From the NCBI GenBank assembly GCA_944387405.1, contig CALXET010000003.1, positions 1 to 36,961 on the forward strand: 36,961 bases of DNA, written 5' to 3'. The DNA is from an uncultured Clostridia bacterium. Lineage in GTDB: Bacteria > Bacillota > Clostridia > TANB77 > CAG-508. Under the pieces are notes generated by a model that was given only the letters and a program-made list of their open reading frames with translations, had not been told where the DNA came from and ran no database searches. Every line of letters starts with the position of its first letter. The first letter of the stretch is position 1. Shown here piece by piece: positions 1-8,086 of this stretch. Made by a program: the position numbers and the translations under genes.

Positions 1-50
1 ATCGGTCTCCAAAACCGCTCGTGAGGGTTCGAATCCTTCTGCCCCTGCCA
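1..50 (+). tRNA. tRNA-Trp (CCA), 3' part only
   Basis: The window begins inside a tRNA gene. A seven-base anticodon loop (7-13) carries CCA at 9-11, closed by four base pairs (3-6 with 14-17); the fifth position (2/18) is a T-C mismatch. The T arm is 23-39 with loop TTCGAAT, and the acceptor 3' strand, discriminator G and encoded CCA end at 50. The anticodon and acceptor TGCCCCT match bacterial tRNA-Trp. The 5' half lies outside the window. The anticodon loop has the normal length, which matters because an expanded-loop tRNA is predicted elsewhere in this genome. Confidence 0.93.
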
Positions 51-78
51 AACGACTATATTTTTTATAGTCGTTTTT
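51..78 (+). terminator. Intrinsic terminator of the tRNA unit
   Basis: Perfect 10-bp inverted repeat AACGACTATA / TATAGTCGTT (51-60 and 66-75) with a five-T loop and a following T run. It starts directly after the tRNA CCA end. The 79-305 stretch after it is AT-rich and I see no gene in it. Confidence 0.85.
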
Positions 79-305
79 ATTTTACTTATACTAATATGTG
101 TGTTAAAATTTAATTAATTATTTTATGGGATTCATGTTAGAAATAATTGGTTCTTACATGAAAATGTATGGAAATATAACGGTAAACATTAGAGTGAAAA
201 ATATTTAGTAATACATTAAGCAAAACTTTAATTACAGAAGTTTCTAATGGTAGAATAGCAGATTTAGAAATTAATTAAAATATTATAAAAAGGATTAATA
301 TCATT

Positions 306-932
306 ATGAAAAATTTTATTTTTGATGTTGATAGAACATTATTTGATAGTTGTGCAATAGAAAAAGAAACTTTACAAAATTCTTTATTAAAAGTTACGGG
401 AAAAACAATTGATAAAGAAACAATAGATAAATTATCTGTACTTACCACAAAAGAATTTTTTTCTTTAATTAATATAGATATAAATTCAAATATTATGAAA
501 GAAATAAATTATTATTGGGATAAATATTTAAAAGAAACTAAAATAGAACTTTTTCCAGGAATAGAAGAACAATTATTATTTTTAAAAGAAAATAATTGTC
601 TTTTAGCGATAGCTACTTCTAGAACAAAAGAGGAATTTAAAGAATTATCAGAATTCTCTAAAATAGAAAATCTTTTTACTTGTATTATTACTTCTGATAT
701 GGTAAAAAATCCAAAACCAGATCCGGAGTCTATTTTGAAAATAATAAATGATCTTTCTTTAGATAAAAGAGAAACAATATATATTGGTGATAGTTTTTCT
801 GACTATTTAGCTTCTAAAAAAGCTTCTGTTAAATTTGCATATGCCAGTTATGATAATAGAAATAGTACAAATGAATACGATTACTTACTTAAAAATGTAA
901 CTGATATTTCAAAACTTATTTATAAAAAATAA
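306..932 (+). CDS. HAD-superfamily phosphatase, phosphoglycolate phosphatase-like
   Basis: A 208-residue soluble protein with the HAD fold. Motif I is FDVDRTLFDS near the N-terminus (nucleophile D7 and acid D9; the usual Gly of DxDGT is Arg here). Motif II is the Ser/Thr in AIATSRT, motif III the Lys in NPKPDPES, and motif IV is IGDSFSDYLAS. The helical segment between motifs I and II (about residues 20-90) is a C1 cap of the PGP/beta-phosphoglucomutase type. Such enzymes remove phosphate from small metabolites; the substrate cannot be told from sequence. An AAAAGGA ribosome site lies about 11 bases before the ATG. It stands alone between the tRNA terminator and the M23 gene. Confidence 0.85.
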   Translation: MKNFIFDVDRTLFDSCAIEKETLQNSLLKVTGKTIDKETIDKLSVLTTKEFFSLINIDINSNIMKEINYYWDKYLKETKIELFPGIEEQLLFLKENNCLLAIATSRTKEEFKELSEFSKIENLFTCIITSDMVKNPKPDPESILKIINDLSLDKRETIYIGDSFSDYLASKKASVKFAYASYDNRNSTNEYDYLLKNVTDISKLIYKK

Positions 933-977
933 AAAACAAAAAATTTATGGGACTATACAAAATGAAAGGATGATTTT

Positions 978-1578
978 ATGTATAGTTCTTTTTTTCGTTT
1001 TTTCATAATTATTTTGATTGTTATAACTTTTTTTAATATTATATACTCTGCATCTTTTGCTGGGCTTTTATTAAATAGCTCAACAAATTTAGATGAACTT
1101 GAAATTTTAGATGCATCTGGATCAGAGTTCTTTTGGCCACTTCCTAACAATCATCGAATAACTTCTTATTTTGGTAAAAGGAATGCTCCTACAAAAGGTG
1201 CTTCAAGTTATCACTCTGGGATAGATATTGCAGCATCTGAAGGAACAAAGCTTTATTCTTGTATATCTGGGTATGTAACTTTTTTAGAATTTAGCGGTGC
1301 AGGGCGGATATACTATCACTGTAGAATCAGATACTAATGATTACACAGTTTCATTTTGTCACATCTCCCCTAATTTTAAAGTATCTATAGGTGATTATGT
1401 TGTAAAAGGAATGAATATTGCAGACGTTGGACCTAAAAATGTATATAATGTTAAAAATAATCCTTATAAAGATTCAAATGGCAATCCAACTAATGGAGCC
1501 ACTACAGGGTGCCATCTTCATCTTACTATAAAAAAAGGTGGAATAAGAATTAATCCTTTAACATTATTCGATATATAA
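978..1578 (+). CDS. M23-family (LytM-type) metallopeptidase, read through one CGGA recoding site
   Basis: An N-terminal hydrophobic segment (about residues 5-30, signal peptide or anchor) is followed by a peptidase M23 domain that would cut peptidoglycan cross-bridges outside the cell. Read in triplets from 978 the frame stops at 1335-1337 after 119 residues. If CGGA at 1305-1308 is read as one Gly, the product is 199 residues and the domain is whole: zinc ligands H79 and D83 (motif HxxxD in YHSGID) lie before the site, while H128 (CHIS) and the HLH motif H179/H181 lie after it. Neither half alone could bind metal properly. The restored run GAGGYTITV is the usual M23 Gly-rich strand. The start has an AAAGGATG ribosome site. 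A pseudogene is possible, but the same lesion recurs in four other genes. Confidence 0.85.
1305..1308 (+). other. CGGA recoding site 1 (M23 peptidase, Gly110)
   Basis: Codon-boundary phase: (1305-978)/3 = 109 exactly. The reading is GCA GGG [CGGA] TAT ACT. The zero frame reads CGG ATA and stops ten codons later. Reading CGGA as Gly joins the two halves of the M23 domain. An alternative placing of the extra base (a G in the GGG run) cannot be excluded at this site alone, since GCA GGC GGA would also fit. Confidence 0.85.
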
Positions 1579-1596
1579 ATCTTATATAGAAAAAAT

Positions 1597-1622
1597 AAAA
1601 GTAGCAAATAAATGCTACTTTT
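1597..1622. terminator. Bidirectional terminator
   Basis: AAAAGTAGCA / TGCTACTTTT inverted repeat with a 6-base loop. It sits between the convergent M23 gene (plus) and the zinc-ribbon gene (minus), with A and T runs on both sides so that it can end both transcripts. Confidence 0.8.
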
Positions 1623-1630
1623 ACCATATA

Positions 1631-2029
1631 TCATTCTTCATTATCTTCATCGTCAGACCAATCTATATCTATTAATCTTCCACATTCTGGGCAAGGAATT
1701 TCTTCTATTGATTCATCATATTCTGTTTGAAACTCAAACCCACAATATGGACAAGTTATAAATATATCATAATCTTCCATTTCTAATAATTTCTCAAAAT
1801 ATTTAATTCTTTTTTCTAAATCATCAATTCTTTTTTCTGAATCATTTTGAAGCTTTTCTAGATAATTAATTTTTTCATCATACTTATTAAAAATGCTATC
1901 ATAATTTTCAATTACATCTTTAACAATAATATCTATTTGCTCTTTTGCATTATTAAGTTCTGCTTCATCCTTAATATTCTTTTCCAAAGTTTCGATAATT
2001 TTTCTATAAGTCTCATCTAATTTTGACAC
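1631..2029 (-). CDS. Coiled-coil protein with C-terminal zinc ribbon (CD1247-type)
   Basis: A 132-residue acidic protein. Residues 1-90 are charged heptad-like sequence, probably a coiled coil (NKYDEKINYLEKLQ, EKRIDDLEKRIKYFEKLLE). The C-terminus has two CPxCG knuckles (CPYCGFEF and CPECGRLI) about 20 residues apart, a four-cysteine zinc ribbon. It resembles small proteins found beside efp in Clostridia; the function is unknown. The start is a GTG at 2029; GGAG lies 13 bases upstream, rather far, so the start is less certain. It follows efp by 25 bases on the same strand and is probably cotranscribed. Confidence 0.75.
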   Translation of the reverse strand: MSKLDETYRKIIETLEKNIKDEAELNNAKEQIDIIVKDVIENYDSIFNKYDEKINYLEKLQNDSEKRIDDLEKRIKYFEKLLEMEDYDIFITCPYCGFEFQTEYDESIEEIPCPECGRLIDIDWSDDEDNEE

Positions 2030-2054
2030 TTCTTCTTGTTTTCTCCTTTTAAAA

Positions 2055-2621
2055 TTAGATTCTTTCCATATATTCGCCAGTTCTTGTATCTATTCTGATA
2101 ACATCTCCAATATTTATAAATAAAGGAACTGATATTTCATAACCATTTTCAAGAGTAGCTGGCTTTCCAGAAGTAGTTGTTGTATTTCCACTAAATCCTG
2201 GTTCTGTATATGTAACTTCAAGCTCTACAAACATAGGTGGCTCTACTGCAAATACATTTCCTTTAAAAGATAATATTTTAACATTCATATTTTCTTTCAT
2301 AAATTTTAATGCATCACCAATTTGTTCTTTATTTAATGGTATTTGTTCATATGTTTCATTATCCATGAAATAATACAAACCTTCATCATTATATAAGTAT
2401 TGCATATCTCTTTTTTCAATTTCTGCACCTTGTAATTTTTCTGATGGATTAAATGTTTTTTCAATAACAGCTCCTGTAATAACATTTTTTAATTTCGTTC
2501 TAACAAAAGCAGCTCCTTTTCCTGGTTTAACATGTTGAAATTCAACAACTTTAAATACTGAATTATCCATCTCGAATGTTGTTCCATTTCTTAGATCTCC
2601 TGCCATATATACGTCTGCCAT
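2055..2621 (-). CDS. efp: Elongation factor P
   Basis: A 188-residue protein with the three-domain EF-P layout. The N-terminal KOW-like domain carries the loop [17 protein letters not shown] with tip lysine K35, the residue that enters the ribosome near the peptidyl-transferase centre; the C-terminal OB domain ends [20 protein letters not shown] relieves stalling at polyproline runs. The start is ATG with GGAGG six bases upstream. A gene for the Xaa-Pro peptidase lies a little upstream on the same strand, the common pepP-efp arrangement, here with a membrane protein gene in between. Its own promoter lies at 2682-2710. Confidence 0.97.
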   Translation of the reverse strand: MADVYMAGDLRNGTTFEMDNSVFKVVEFQHVKPGKGAAFVRTKLKNVITGAVIEKTFNPSEKLQGAEIEKRDMQYLYNDEGLYYFMDNETYEQIPLNKEQIGDALKFMKENMNVKILSFKGNVFAVEPPMFVELEVTYTEPGFSGNTTTTSGKPATLENGYEISVPLFINIGDVIRIDTRTGEYMERI

Positions 2622-2681
2622 AAATAACCTCCTATTAATTTATATATTTATTTTTTACTTAACAAAATCATTCGTTTATTT

Positions 2682-2710
2682 ATAATACTACAAATTTCTA
2701 ATAAAATCAA
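2682..2710 (-). promoter_or_regulatory. SigA-type promoter for efp
   Basis: On the minus strand TTGATT (2710-2705), 17-base spacer, TATTAT (2687-2682), about 60 bases before the efp start. It suggests efp can be transcribed apart from the membrane gene upstream. Confidence 0.6.
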
Positions 2711-2742
2711 GTATTTGATGTACTTTTAAGTATTATTACTTA

Positions 2743-3339
2743 TTAATTATCTTTTTTATTTTCATTAATTACTTCTATTTTAGGTTCATTTATATTTTCT
2801 GAAGATGTAACTACTACTTTATCTTCTTTTCTACCTTTAACATAAAGATATAAATTTACTGCTAGAGCTAGAATAACTACTATTGCATCTATTGTAAAGA
2901 AACTAATAAATAATACGTCAAAAAGTGCAATTAATGCATGAACAATTGCATATATTATAAATAATATTTTACTCGTTACTAATTTCCATTTTTCAGGATC
3001 CGTGCTTGTTTCCAAAGCTTTACATATTTGCATAAATATTATCGCTCCAGCAAAAATAACTATTGTTATCAAACCTATTGCTACAATAACAACCCATAAT
3101 GCTGCTGTCGCAAAAAATCCTGCTCCCATCGCAAGTCCATTGAAGAGTATTGCATACCCTTCTACATCTCCAATTTCTCCATCCTCATCACTTTCTCTAA
3201 TTGATTCAATATTATTTCCTAGTTCATCTGTTGCATCTATTATTACATCTAATGAATTTACTCTAATAATAGTACATATTATTGTAGCAACTATACATAC
3301 GATTAATACTTTAGTTATTGTAGAATATGCTTTTTCCAT
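2743..3339 (-). CDS. Multi-pass membrane protein, unknown function
   Basis: A 198-residue protein with four predicted membrane segments: about 8-26, 74-108, 124-146 and 148-166. Between the first and second is an acidic loop (DDEGDE-type, residues about 36-62), and the C-terminal 30 residues are a charged cytoplasmic tail. I do not recognise a family. GGGGAG precedes the ATG by five bases. It lies between pepP and efp on the same strand. The layout (acidic loop between helices) resembles the two paralogous membrane proteins at 35648-36852, but I see no convincing sequence similarity. Confidence 0.7.
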   Translation of the reverse strand: MEKAYSTITKVLIVCIVATIICTIIRVNSLDVIIDATDELGNNIESIRESDEDGEIGDVEGYAILFNGLAMGAGFFATAALWVVIVAIGLITIVIFAGAIIFMQICKALETSTDPEKWKLVTSKILFIIYAIVHALIALFDVLFISFFTIDAIVVILALAVNLYLYVKGRKEDKVVVTSSENINEPKIEVINENKKDN

Positions 3340-3395
3340 AATTTCTCCCCTATCATACTTATTTTTATATATTAAATTATTAATTTTAAATAATT

Positions 3396-4464
3396 TTATA
3401 AACTTTTTATTATTGTATAATCTTTACTAGATTTAGTTAAAGTAACAGATCCTCCTTTTGTAACTTGTACAGTATCTTCAATTCTAACTCCAAACCTTCC
3501 TGGAACATATATTCCGAGGCTCTATTGCAACAACCATATTTGCCTTTAACATATTATCATAATTTGTTGTAAATATTGGTTGTTCATGTATATCAAGTCC
3601 TACACCATGTCCTGGCGCATGCATTGCAACATAACCATGTAATTTTAAGTCATCATTTATATTTCTCGTTAATACTTTAATATTTGCTCCCTCTTTAATA
3701 TCATTTAATGTCATTTCATTATTTTTTAATACTAAATCATATACTTCTCTATATTCATCTTCCACATAATTTACAAATATAGTTCTTGTTATATCTGAAC
3801 AATATCCTTTATATCTGCAACCAAAATCGAGCAATATTATATCCCCTTCTTTAATCTTCCTTGTCGTTGGAACTGCATGTGGCATTGATGAATTATGACC
3901 TGAAGCAACTATTGGTTCAAAAGAAACTCCATCTGCACCATTTATTTTCATAAATCTTTCTATTTCAAAAGCGATTTCTTTTTCTGTCATACCTCTTTTT
4001 ATAAATGTTTTTAAATACTCAAAACATTTATCTGTTATTTCACAAGCCTTTTTAATATTTTCTATTTCTCTATCATCTTTAACAATCCTTTGACTTTCTA
4101 TTATACCTTCAGTTTCCATTAAATTTACTCTATACATATGCATATAATTCATATAATCATAGTATGTAACATATTTTTCTTCGAATCCAACATTTTCACA
4201 AAACATGAAAAAACTTGCGTAATCATCTTTTGATAAATGTTTTTTGTCATTTACTAAAATCTCATCATCTATAGTCAAAATCGTATTTACAGATTCTATA
4301 TATCTACTATCTGTAATAAAAATATTTTCTCTTAATGTAATAAGTAAAGTTCCTTCTGCTTCTATTCCTGTTAAATATTTTATATTAGTTGGGTTCGATA
4401 CAATCATCCCTTGTAAATTTAGTCCTTTTAATTTTTCTCTAAGCCATTTAATTTTATTATTCAT
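3396..4464 (-). CDS. pepP: Xaa-Pro aminopeptidase (M24), read through one CGGA recoding site
   Basis: A creatinase-like N-terminal domain (about 1-125) is followed by an M24 pita-bread peptidase. The metal ligands are seen in order: LLDFG (Asp), SDITRT (Asp), GHGVGLDIHE (His), AIEP (E315) and RIEDTV (E329). It removes N-terminal residues that precede proline. In plain triplets the frame ends at 3484 (326 residues) and the last ligand E329 is lost. Reading CGGA at 3516-3513 as Gly317 restores the family motif EPGIYVPGRFGVRIEDTV and a 355-residue protein ending at 3396, which matches the usual length of about 355. The start is ATG with AGGAGGGG six bases upstream. It follows prepilin peptidase by 29 bases. 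Confidence 0.9.
3513..3516 (-). other. CGGA recoding site 2 (pepP, Gly317)
   Basis: Minus-strand reading GAG CCT [CGGA] ATA TAT GTT. Phase: (4464-3516)/3 = 316, so CGG is exactly in frame. The zero frame stops 10 codons later at 3484. The restored Gly is the invariant Gly of the M24 EPG motif. Confidence 0.92.
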
Positions 4465-4493
4465 TTCAAACCCCTCCTATTCTAGTTATGTAA

Positions 4494-5271
4494 TTATTTA
4501 TTTATCATATTAAAAATCCATTCTCCAGAAAAGAACCACCAAAGCATATTAAATAAAATCATCTCTGGAACAAATATTGCGACAAAAGTTGCAATTACTA
4601 TGAATGGTCCAAATGGAATATATTCACTTGGTTTCTTAATTCTAAATAAAATAATTAAAATACTTATAATAGCACCTATCAAGAAAGAAAGCACTGATAT
4701 TATAATTATACTTTTAATACCAAATAGTAATCCGAAGAACTCCTACAAACTTTACATCCCCCATTCCCATTGCCTCTTTTCCTGCAATAAGGCCTCCAAT
4801 AAGGGTAATTATTAAAAATATTCCTCCGCCTACAAACATTCCTGCTAATCTATCTAAAGCTATACTTGTTCCATTAGGATTAAATACTCCATTTGCAAAT
4901 GCTGAGATCATACCTACTTCCATCATATTAATTACTATTCTATTTGGGATTATTTCGTGCTTTACATCTATAATAAATACAGAAACAAGCATTGGAATTA
5001 TCAAAATATAAGAAATTAAATCAATATTTGCATACCAATTTTTTAAATCTACGCCAACCACATATAATGTAACAATATATAAAATAGCTGTTACTGTCAT
5101 AATTATATAATGTGGTTCAAAATTAATTTTTAAATATTTTAAAGTTTCTTTAGAAAATATTTTTTTGTGTTCTGCAAATCTTTCATTAAGCATTCCAAAA
5201 ACTTGTCCAACAATACATCCTAGTAATCCTAATATTAAATATATTCCAATATGTATATCATTAAAGTACAT
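4494..5271 (-). CDS. Prepilin peptidase (A24, GxGD type), read through one CGGA recoding site
   Basis: A polytopic membrane aspartyl protease that cuts prepilin-type leaders. The two catalytic aspartates are visible: D102 in FIIDVKHEIIPN and D172 in the GMGDVKF motif. The triplet frame from 5271 stops at 4714 (185 residues), truncating the protein just after the GxGD motif; reading CGGA at 4734-4731 as Gly180 gives 258 residues with the remaining two or three membrane helices, a normal length. The Gly lies in VLGLLFG, conserved as (A/V)LGL in the family. No CxxC pairs are present, so the zinc/methyltransferase part of classical PilD is lacking. It starts one base after the yqeG stop, an operon with tight coupling. 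The substrate could be pilins encoded elsewhere. Confidence 0.88.
4731..4734 (-). other. CGGA recoding site 3 (prepilin peptidase, Gly180)
   Basis: Minus-strand reading GTT CTT [CGGA] TTA CTA. Phase: (5271-4734)/3 = 179. The zero frame stops six codons later. This is the only one of the six sites with an SD-like AGGAG just upstream (GTAGGAGTTCTT), so an SD-type stimulator is not a shared requirement. Confidence 0.9.
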
Positions 5272-5272
5272 T

Positions 5273-5770
5273 TTATTTACCTTTCTTTTCTAAATATCTT
5301 TTAATAATAAAATTTTCAATTGGTCTTTTTATCCAAGTTATAAATATATCTTTTTTAGCCACCTGTTTTACAAGTATAGAAAACATATTACATCTATTTG
5401 CTCCAATAACATCAGTAAAAATTTGATCTCCTACTGCTGCTACCTCTTCAGGTCTTAACTTAATAAGCTCGCATGCTCTTAAAAATCCTGATTTAAGCGG
5501 TTTTTTAGCAAATAAGATATATGGCATTTCTAAAGTATGAGCTACTTTTTCTACTTTATCTTTTTTATTACTATTTGAAAGAATAATACATCTTATTCCT
5601 TCATCTTTTAAATTTTTACTCCAAGATTCTGCTCCATCTATCAAATTTCTATCATAATCTATTAGAGTATTATCAACATCTATAATAAGCCCTTTTATAT
5701 TATTTTTTCTTAATAATTCTGGGTTAATATTTTTAACACTATCTAAATATAAATCTGGATAAATATTCAT
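5273..5770 (-). CDS. YqeG-family HAD phosphatase (IIIA)
   Basis: A 165-residue protein with HAD motifs: nucleophile pair in LIIDVDNTLIDYDRN, Ser in IILSNSNKK, Lys in FAKKPLKSGF, and VGDQIFTDVIGANR. It matches the YqeG family (phosphatidylglycerophosphatase-like, possibly in phospholipid synthesis). I start it at the ATG at 5770 rather than a TTG at 5782, because GGAGG lies five to eight bases before the ATG and overlaps the upstream TTG. It heads a minus-strand operon with prepilin peptidase and pepP, driven by the promoter at 5797-5825. Confidence 0.9.
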   Translation of the reverse strand: MNIYPDLYLDSVKNINPELLRKNNIKGLIIDVDNTLIDYDRNLIDGAESWSKNLKDEGIRCIILSNSNKKDKVEKVAHTLEMPYILFAKKPLKSGFLRACELIKLRPEEVAAVGDQIFTDVIGANRCNMFSILVKQVAKKDIFITWIKRPIENFIIKRYLEKKGK

Positions 5771-5796
5771 TTTTTCCTCCAATTTTCTTCAATAAC

Positions 5797-5825
5797 ATAT
5801 TATCAATATGTCAGGTTTTTGTCAA
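5797..5825 (-). promoter_or_regulatory. Strong SigA-type promoter for yqeG operon
   Basis: Minus strand TTGACA (5825-5820), 17-base spacer, TAATAT (5802-5797), about 27 bases before the yqeG ATG. It is divergent from the MFS promoter; the two -35 boxes are only seven bases apart, so one regulator could affect both. Confidence 0.75.
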
Positions 5826-5832
5826 TTTATTA

Positions 5833-5861
5833 TTGATAATAAATTTCTTTATTGTTATACT
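5833..5861 (+). promoter_or_regulatory. SigA-type promoter for the MFS gene
   Basis: TTGATA (5833-5838), 17-base spacer, TATACT (5856-5861), followed about 50 bases later by the AGGAGG and TTG start of the transporter. Confidence 0.7.
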
Positions 5862-5909
5862 TACATAAGGAATTAATAATTATTTACTTAAGATAAAAGG
5901 AGGATATTT

Positions 5910-7247
5910 TTGGAGGAAATAGAGAAAAACAAAAAACATAATTTAAGATTATTTCCATTATATAAAATGATGTCATGGGATTTGCTTTTCTTTTATGCTA
6001 TTTCATTCTTATTTTTAACTGAAGTTAAAGGTTTCTCAACTGCAGAGATATTATTTGCAGATGCTTTTTATCCTTTATTTAAAGCTATTTTACAAATTCC
6101 ATGTACAATTTTAATAGATAGAATCGGAAAAAGAAATAGTCTTGTTATTGCTAATACATCTGTATCAATGTTTGTATTATTAACAATTGGATGTAATTCA
6201 ATAATTGTGCTTATACTTGCAAACTTATTTAACGCTTTTGGCTTTGTAATCAAATCAACAGCTGAACCTAATATCTTATATGAAGCACTTTCTAAAGGCC
6301 CAAATAGACGTACAATTTTTTCAAAAAAAGATGGATTTTGTGGTGCATTATTTTATTATTTTGATGCAATTACTTCAATTGCCGCTGGATTTTTATTTGT
6401 AATAAATCCCTATTATCCACTAATACTTTGTTTAATTATGACTGTACTTTCAACAATTCTTTCATATGCATTTAGAATAATACCAGTAGATACTACTTCT
6501 TCTGAACTTGATTCTAGTGGTGAAGATGTTCCTTCCCAAAATAACTTATCTATTTTTAGACATATATTTAATTATTTCAAAAAGTTATTTTCAGGATTTA
6601 GATACATATTTAGATCTTCAAGACTTCGTTCACTAATATTATTTAATGGGCTTTTTGCTTCTTTTATCACTATAATGGTCACTATTAGAAGAAGCTTACT
6701 AACAGATATTCATTTTACATCTGAACAATTCGGTATTACTTTCGCAGTACTTGGAATATTATCTGGTTTATCTTCTTCAAAAGCACTTGTTTTTCATAGG
6801 AAGTTAAAAAACAAAGTTCTTACTTATCTAGGATTATATTTTGTGTTTTCTGTAATAATCTGTGGATTAATCGTATTGCTTGATATGCCATATAATATAA
6901 TGCTTACTATTATGTTAATAATGCTAGGAATTCAATATATTCTAAAAGGTCCTTACTATACATTAATAAAACAATATTTACTTAATTTTTCATCATCTAA
7001 TATGAGAATAAATATTTATTCTGCAAACACATTTATAGAAGGTGCTATATCTGCTGGTATGTCATTTTTAGCAGCCTACATGCTTACTCATATGTCTTCT
7101 GCCTATGTAGCAGTAATGCTTGGATGTACAACTTTTATAGTAATGATATTTTTACTAGATTATATGAGATATAAAGTTGGATTAAAACCAGAAGAATATA
7201 AACCAAAAGAAATTAATATAGATATACAAAATAAAGAACAGAAATAA
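5910..7247 (+). CDS. Major facilitator superfamily transporter
   Basis: A 445-residue membrane protein with about 12 hydrophobic helices in two halves; a longer polar loop near residues 195-215 separates them. The segment DRIGKRNSLV after the second helix is the MFS motif A loop (DRxGRR-like). Substrate unknown. The start is a TTG at 5910, chosen because AAAGGAGG lies seven to eight bases upstream. It is a single-gene unit between its promoter and a terminator that overlaps the stop codon. Confidence 0.88.
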   Translation: MEEIEKNKKHNLRLFPLYKMMSWDLLFFYAISFLFLTEVKGFSTAEILFADAFYPLFKAILQIPCTILIDRIGKRNSLVIANTSVSMFVLLTIGCNSIIVLILANLFNAFGFVIKSTAEPNILYEALSKGPNRRTIFSKKDGFCGALFYYFDAITSIAAGFLFVINPYYPLILCLIMTVLSTILSYAFRIIPVDTTSSELDSSGEDVPSQNNLSIFRHIFNYFKKLFSGFRYIFRSSRLRSLILFNGLFASFITIMVTIRRSLLTDIHFTSEQFGITFAVLGILSGLSSSKALVFHRKLKNKVLTYLGLYFVFSVIICGLIVLLDMPYNIMLTIMLIMLGIQYILKGPYYTLIKQYLLNFSSSNMRINIYSANTFIEGAISAGMSFLAAYMLTHMSSAYVAVMLGCTTFIVMIFLLDYMRYKVGLKPEEYKPKEINIDIQNKEQK

Positions 7248-7262
7248 AATTTTCTGTTCTTT
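7233..7262 (+). terminator. Terminator overlapping the MFS stop
   Basis: AAAGAACAGAAA (7233-7244) pairs with TTTCTGTTCTTT (7251-7262); the loop contains the TAA stop, and an ATTTTTTT run follows. Confidence 0.8.
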
Positions 7263-7302
7263 ATTTTTTTATTTTCTATATTTATAAATATATTTTTATT
7301 TT

Positions 7303-7995
7303 TTAATCTTTACAAAAGATATGTTTTCCAATTGTAACAACTTGTGTTTTAGACCATATCCATTTATTTGTGGCTGTTGAAGGATTGAAATAAAAAGTGC
7401 ATCCATATGTTGGATCCCAACCATTTAAAGCATCTTTAGCAGCACTTATTGCAGTCTGGTTTGGTGTTAAATTAATTTGGCCATCTCTTACAGCATCAAA
7501 AGCACCTGACTGATATACAACTCCTGATATTGTATTTGGGAAAGATGAACTTTTTACTCTATTTAATACAACTGCTCCCACAGCCACTTGTCCAACATAT
7601 GGTTCTCCTCTAGCCTCAGAATATATAACTCTACTTAATAAATTCAAATCACTAGATGTAGTATTGGCGCTATTTGATGAATTTTGTGAAGATTGTATTC
7701 CCATTTTAGCTAAGGTATTAGTTCCTGCTATTCCATCAACCTTAAGTCCATTTTTTCTCTGAAACTTTTTAACAGCTTCTACTGTTTGAGTCCCATATAT
7801 TCCATCAACATTTCCCGAATAATATCCCCATCTTTTTAATTTATCTTGTATTTTTCTTACTTCTTCTCCTCTTGATCCATATTTTGAAAGAGCATAACTT
7901 ACACTCGTCAGATTAGATATATAAAAAGTTGATGATATCATTCCTATTAAAATAACCACTAGAATCATCATTATTATTTTCTTAGATTTTTTCAT
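7303..7995 (-). CDS. sleB: SleB-type spore cortex-lytic / cell wall hydrolase
   Basis: A 230-residue secreted protein: signal peptide or anchor (about 6-36), a peptidoglycan-binding domain (about 40-100; repeat YGSRGEEVRKIQDKL..GIYGTQTVEAVKKFQ), a Ser/Asn linker, then a Hydrolase_2 (SleB) lytic transglycosylase domain. The catalytic Glu is in VIYSEARGEP, and the typical FYFNPSTA and WIWSK motifs follow. SleB proteins degrade cortex muramic-lactam peptidoglycan at germination, or wall in vegetative paralogs. Its SD (GAGGTG, seven bases before ATG) lies in the 3' arm of a hairpin described separately. The gene supports a spore-forming ancestry. Confidence 0.92.
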   Translation of the reverse strand: MKKSKKIIMMILVVILIGMISSTFYISNLTSVSYALSKYGSRGEEVRKIQDKLKRWGYYSGNVDGIYGTQTVEAVKKFQRKNGLKVDGIAGTNTLAKMGIQSSQNSSNSANTTSSDLNLLSRVIYSEARGEPYVGQVAVGAVVLNRVKSSSFPNTISGVVYQSGAFDAVRDGQINLTPNQTAISAAKDALNGWDPTYGCTFYFNPSTATNKWIWSKTQVVTIGKHIFCKD

Positions 7996-8001
7996 AAAAA
8001 T

Positions 8002-8043
8002 ACACCTCTATCTTTTTTACTATATTTTTACCAATAGAGGTGT
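8002..8043 (-). terminator. fhs terminator that also masks the sleB ribosome site
   Basis: Perfect 10-bp inverted repeat (ACACCTCTAT at 8002-8011; ATAGAGGTGT at 8034-8043) with a 22-base loop. On the minus strand a TATTTTT run follows, so it can end fhs transcripts. The same 3' arm holds the SD of sleB, so in a readthrough transcript the ribosome site would be paired. Confidence 0.6.
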
Positions 8044-8086
8044 TATTATTCATTTTTTATTCTAAAATAATCTTATTTTTCATGTT

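Noticed and set aside
1..50. The partial tRNA as the expanded-loop decoder
   Set aside because: Its anticodon loop has seven bases with CCA and the body matches tRNA-Trp.
949..958. GGGACTATAC also present near 25738-25747, a possible dispersed repeat
   Set aside because: Ten bases, two copies, no extended similarity; chance is enough.
4494..5271. prfB-like frameshifting driven by an internal SD
   Set aside because: Only site 3 has AGGAG upstream; the other five do not, and no stop codon lies at the shift point.
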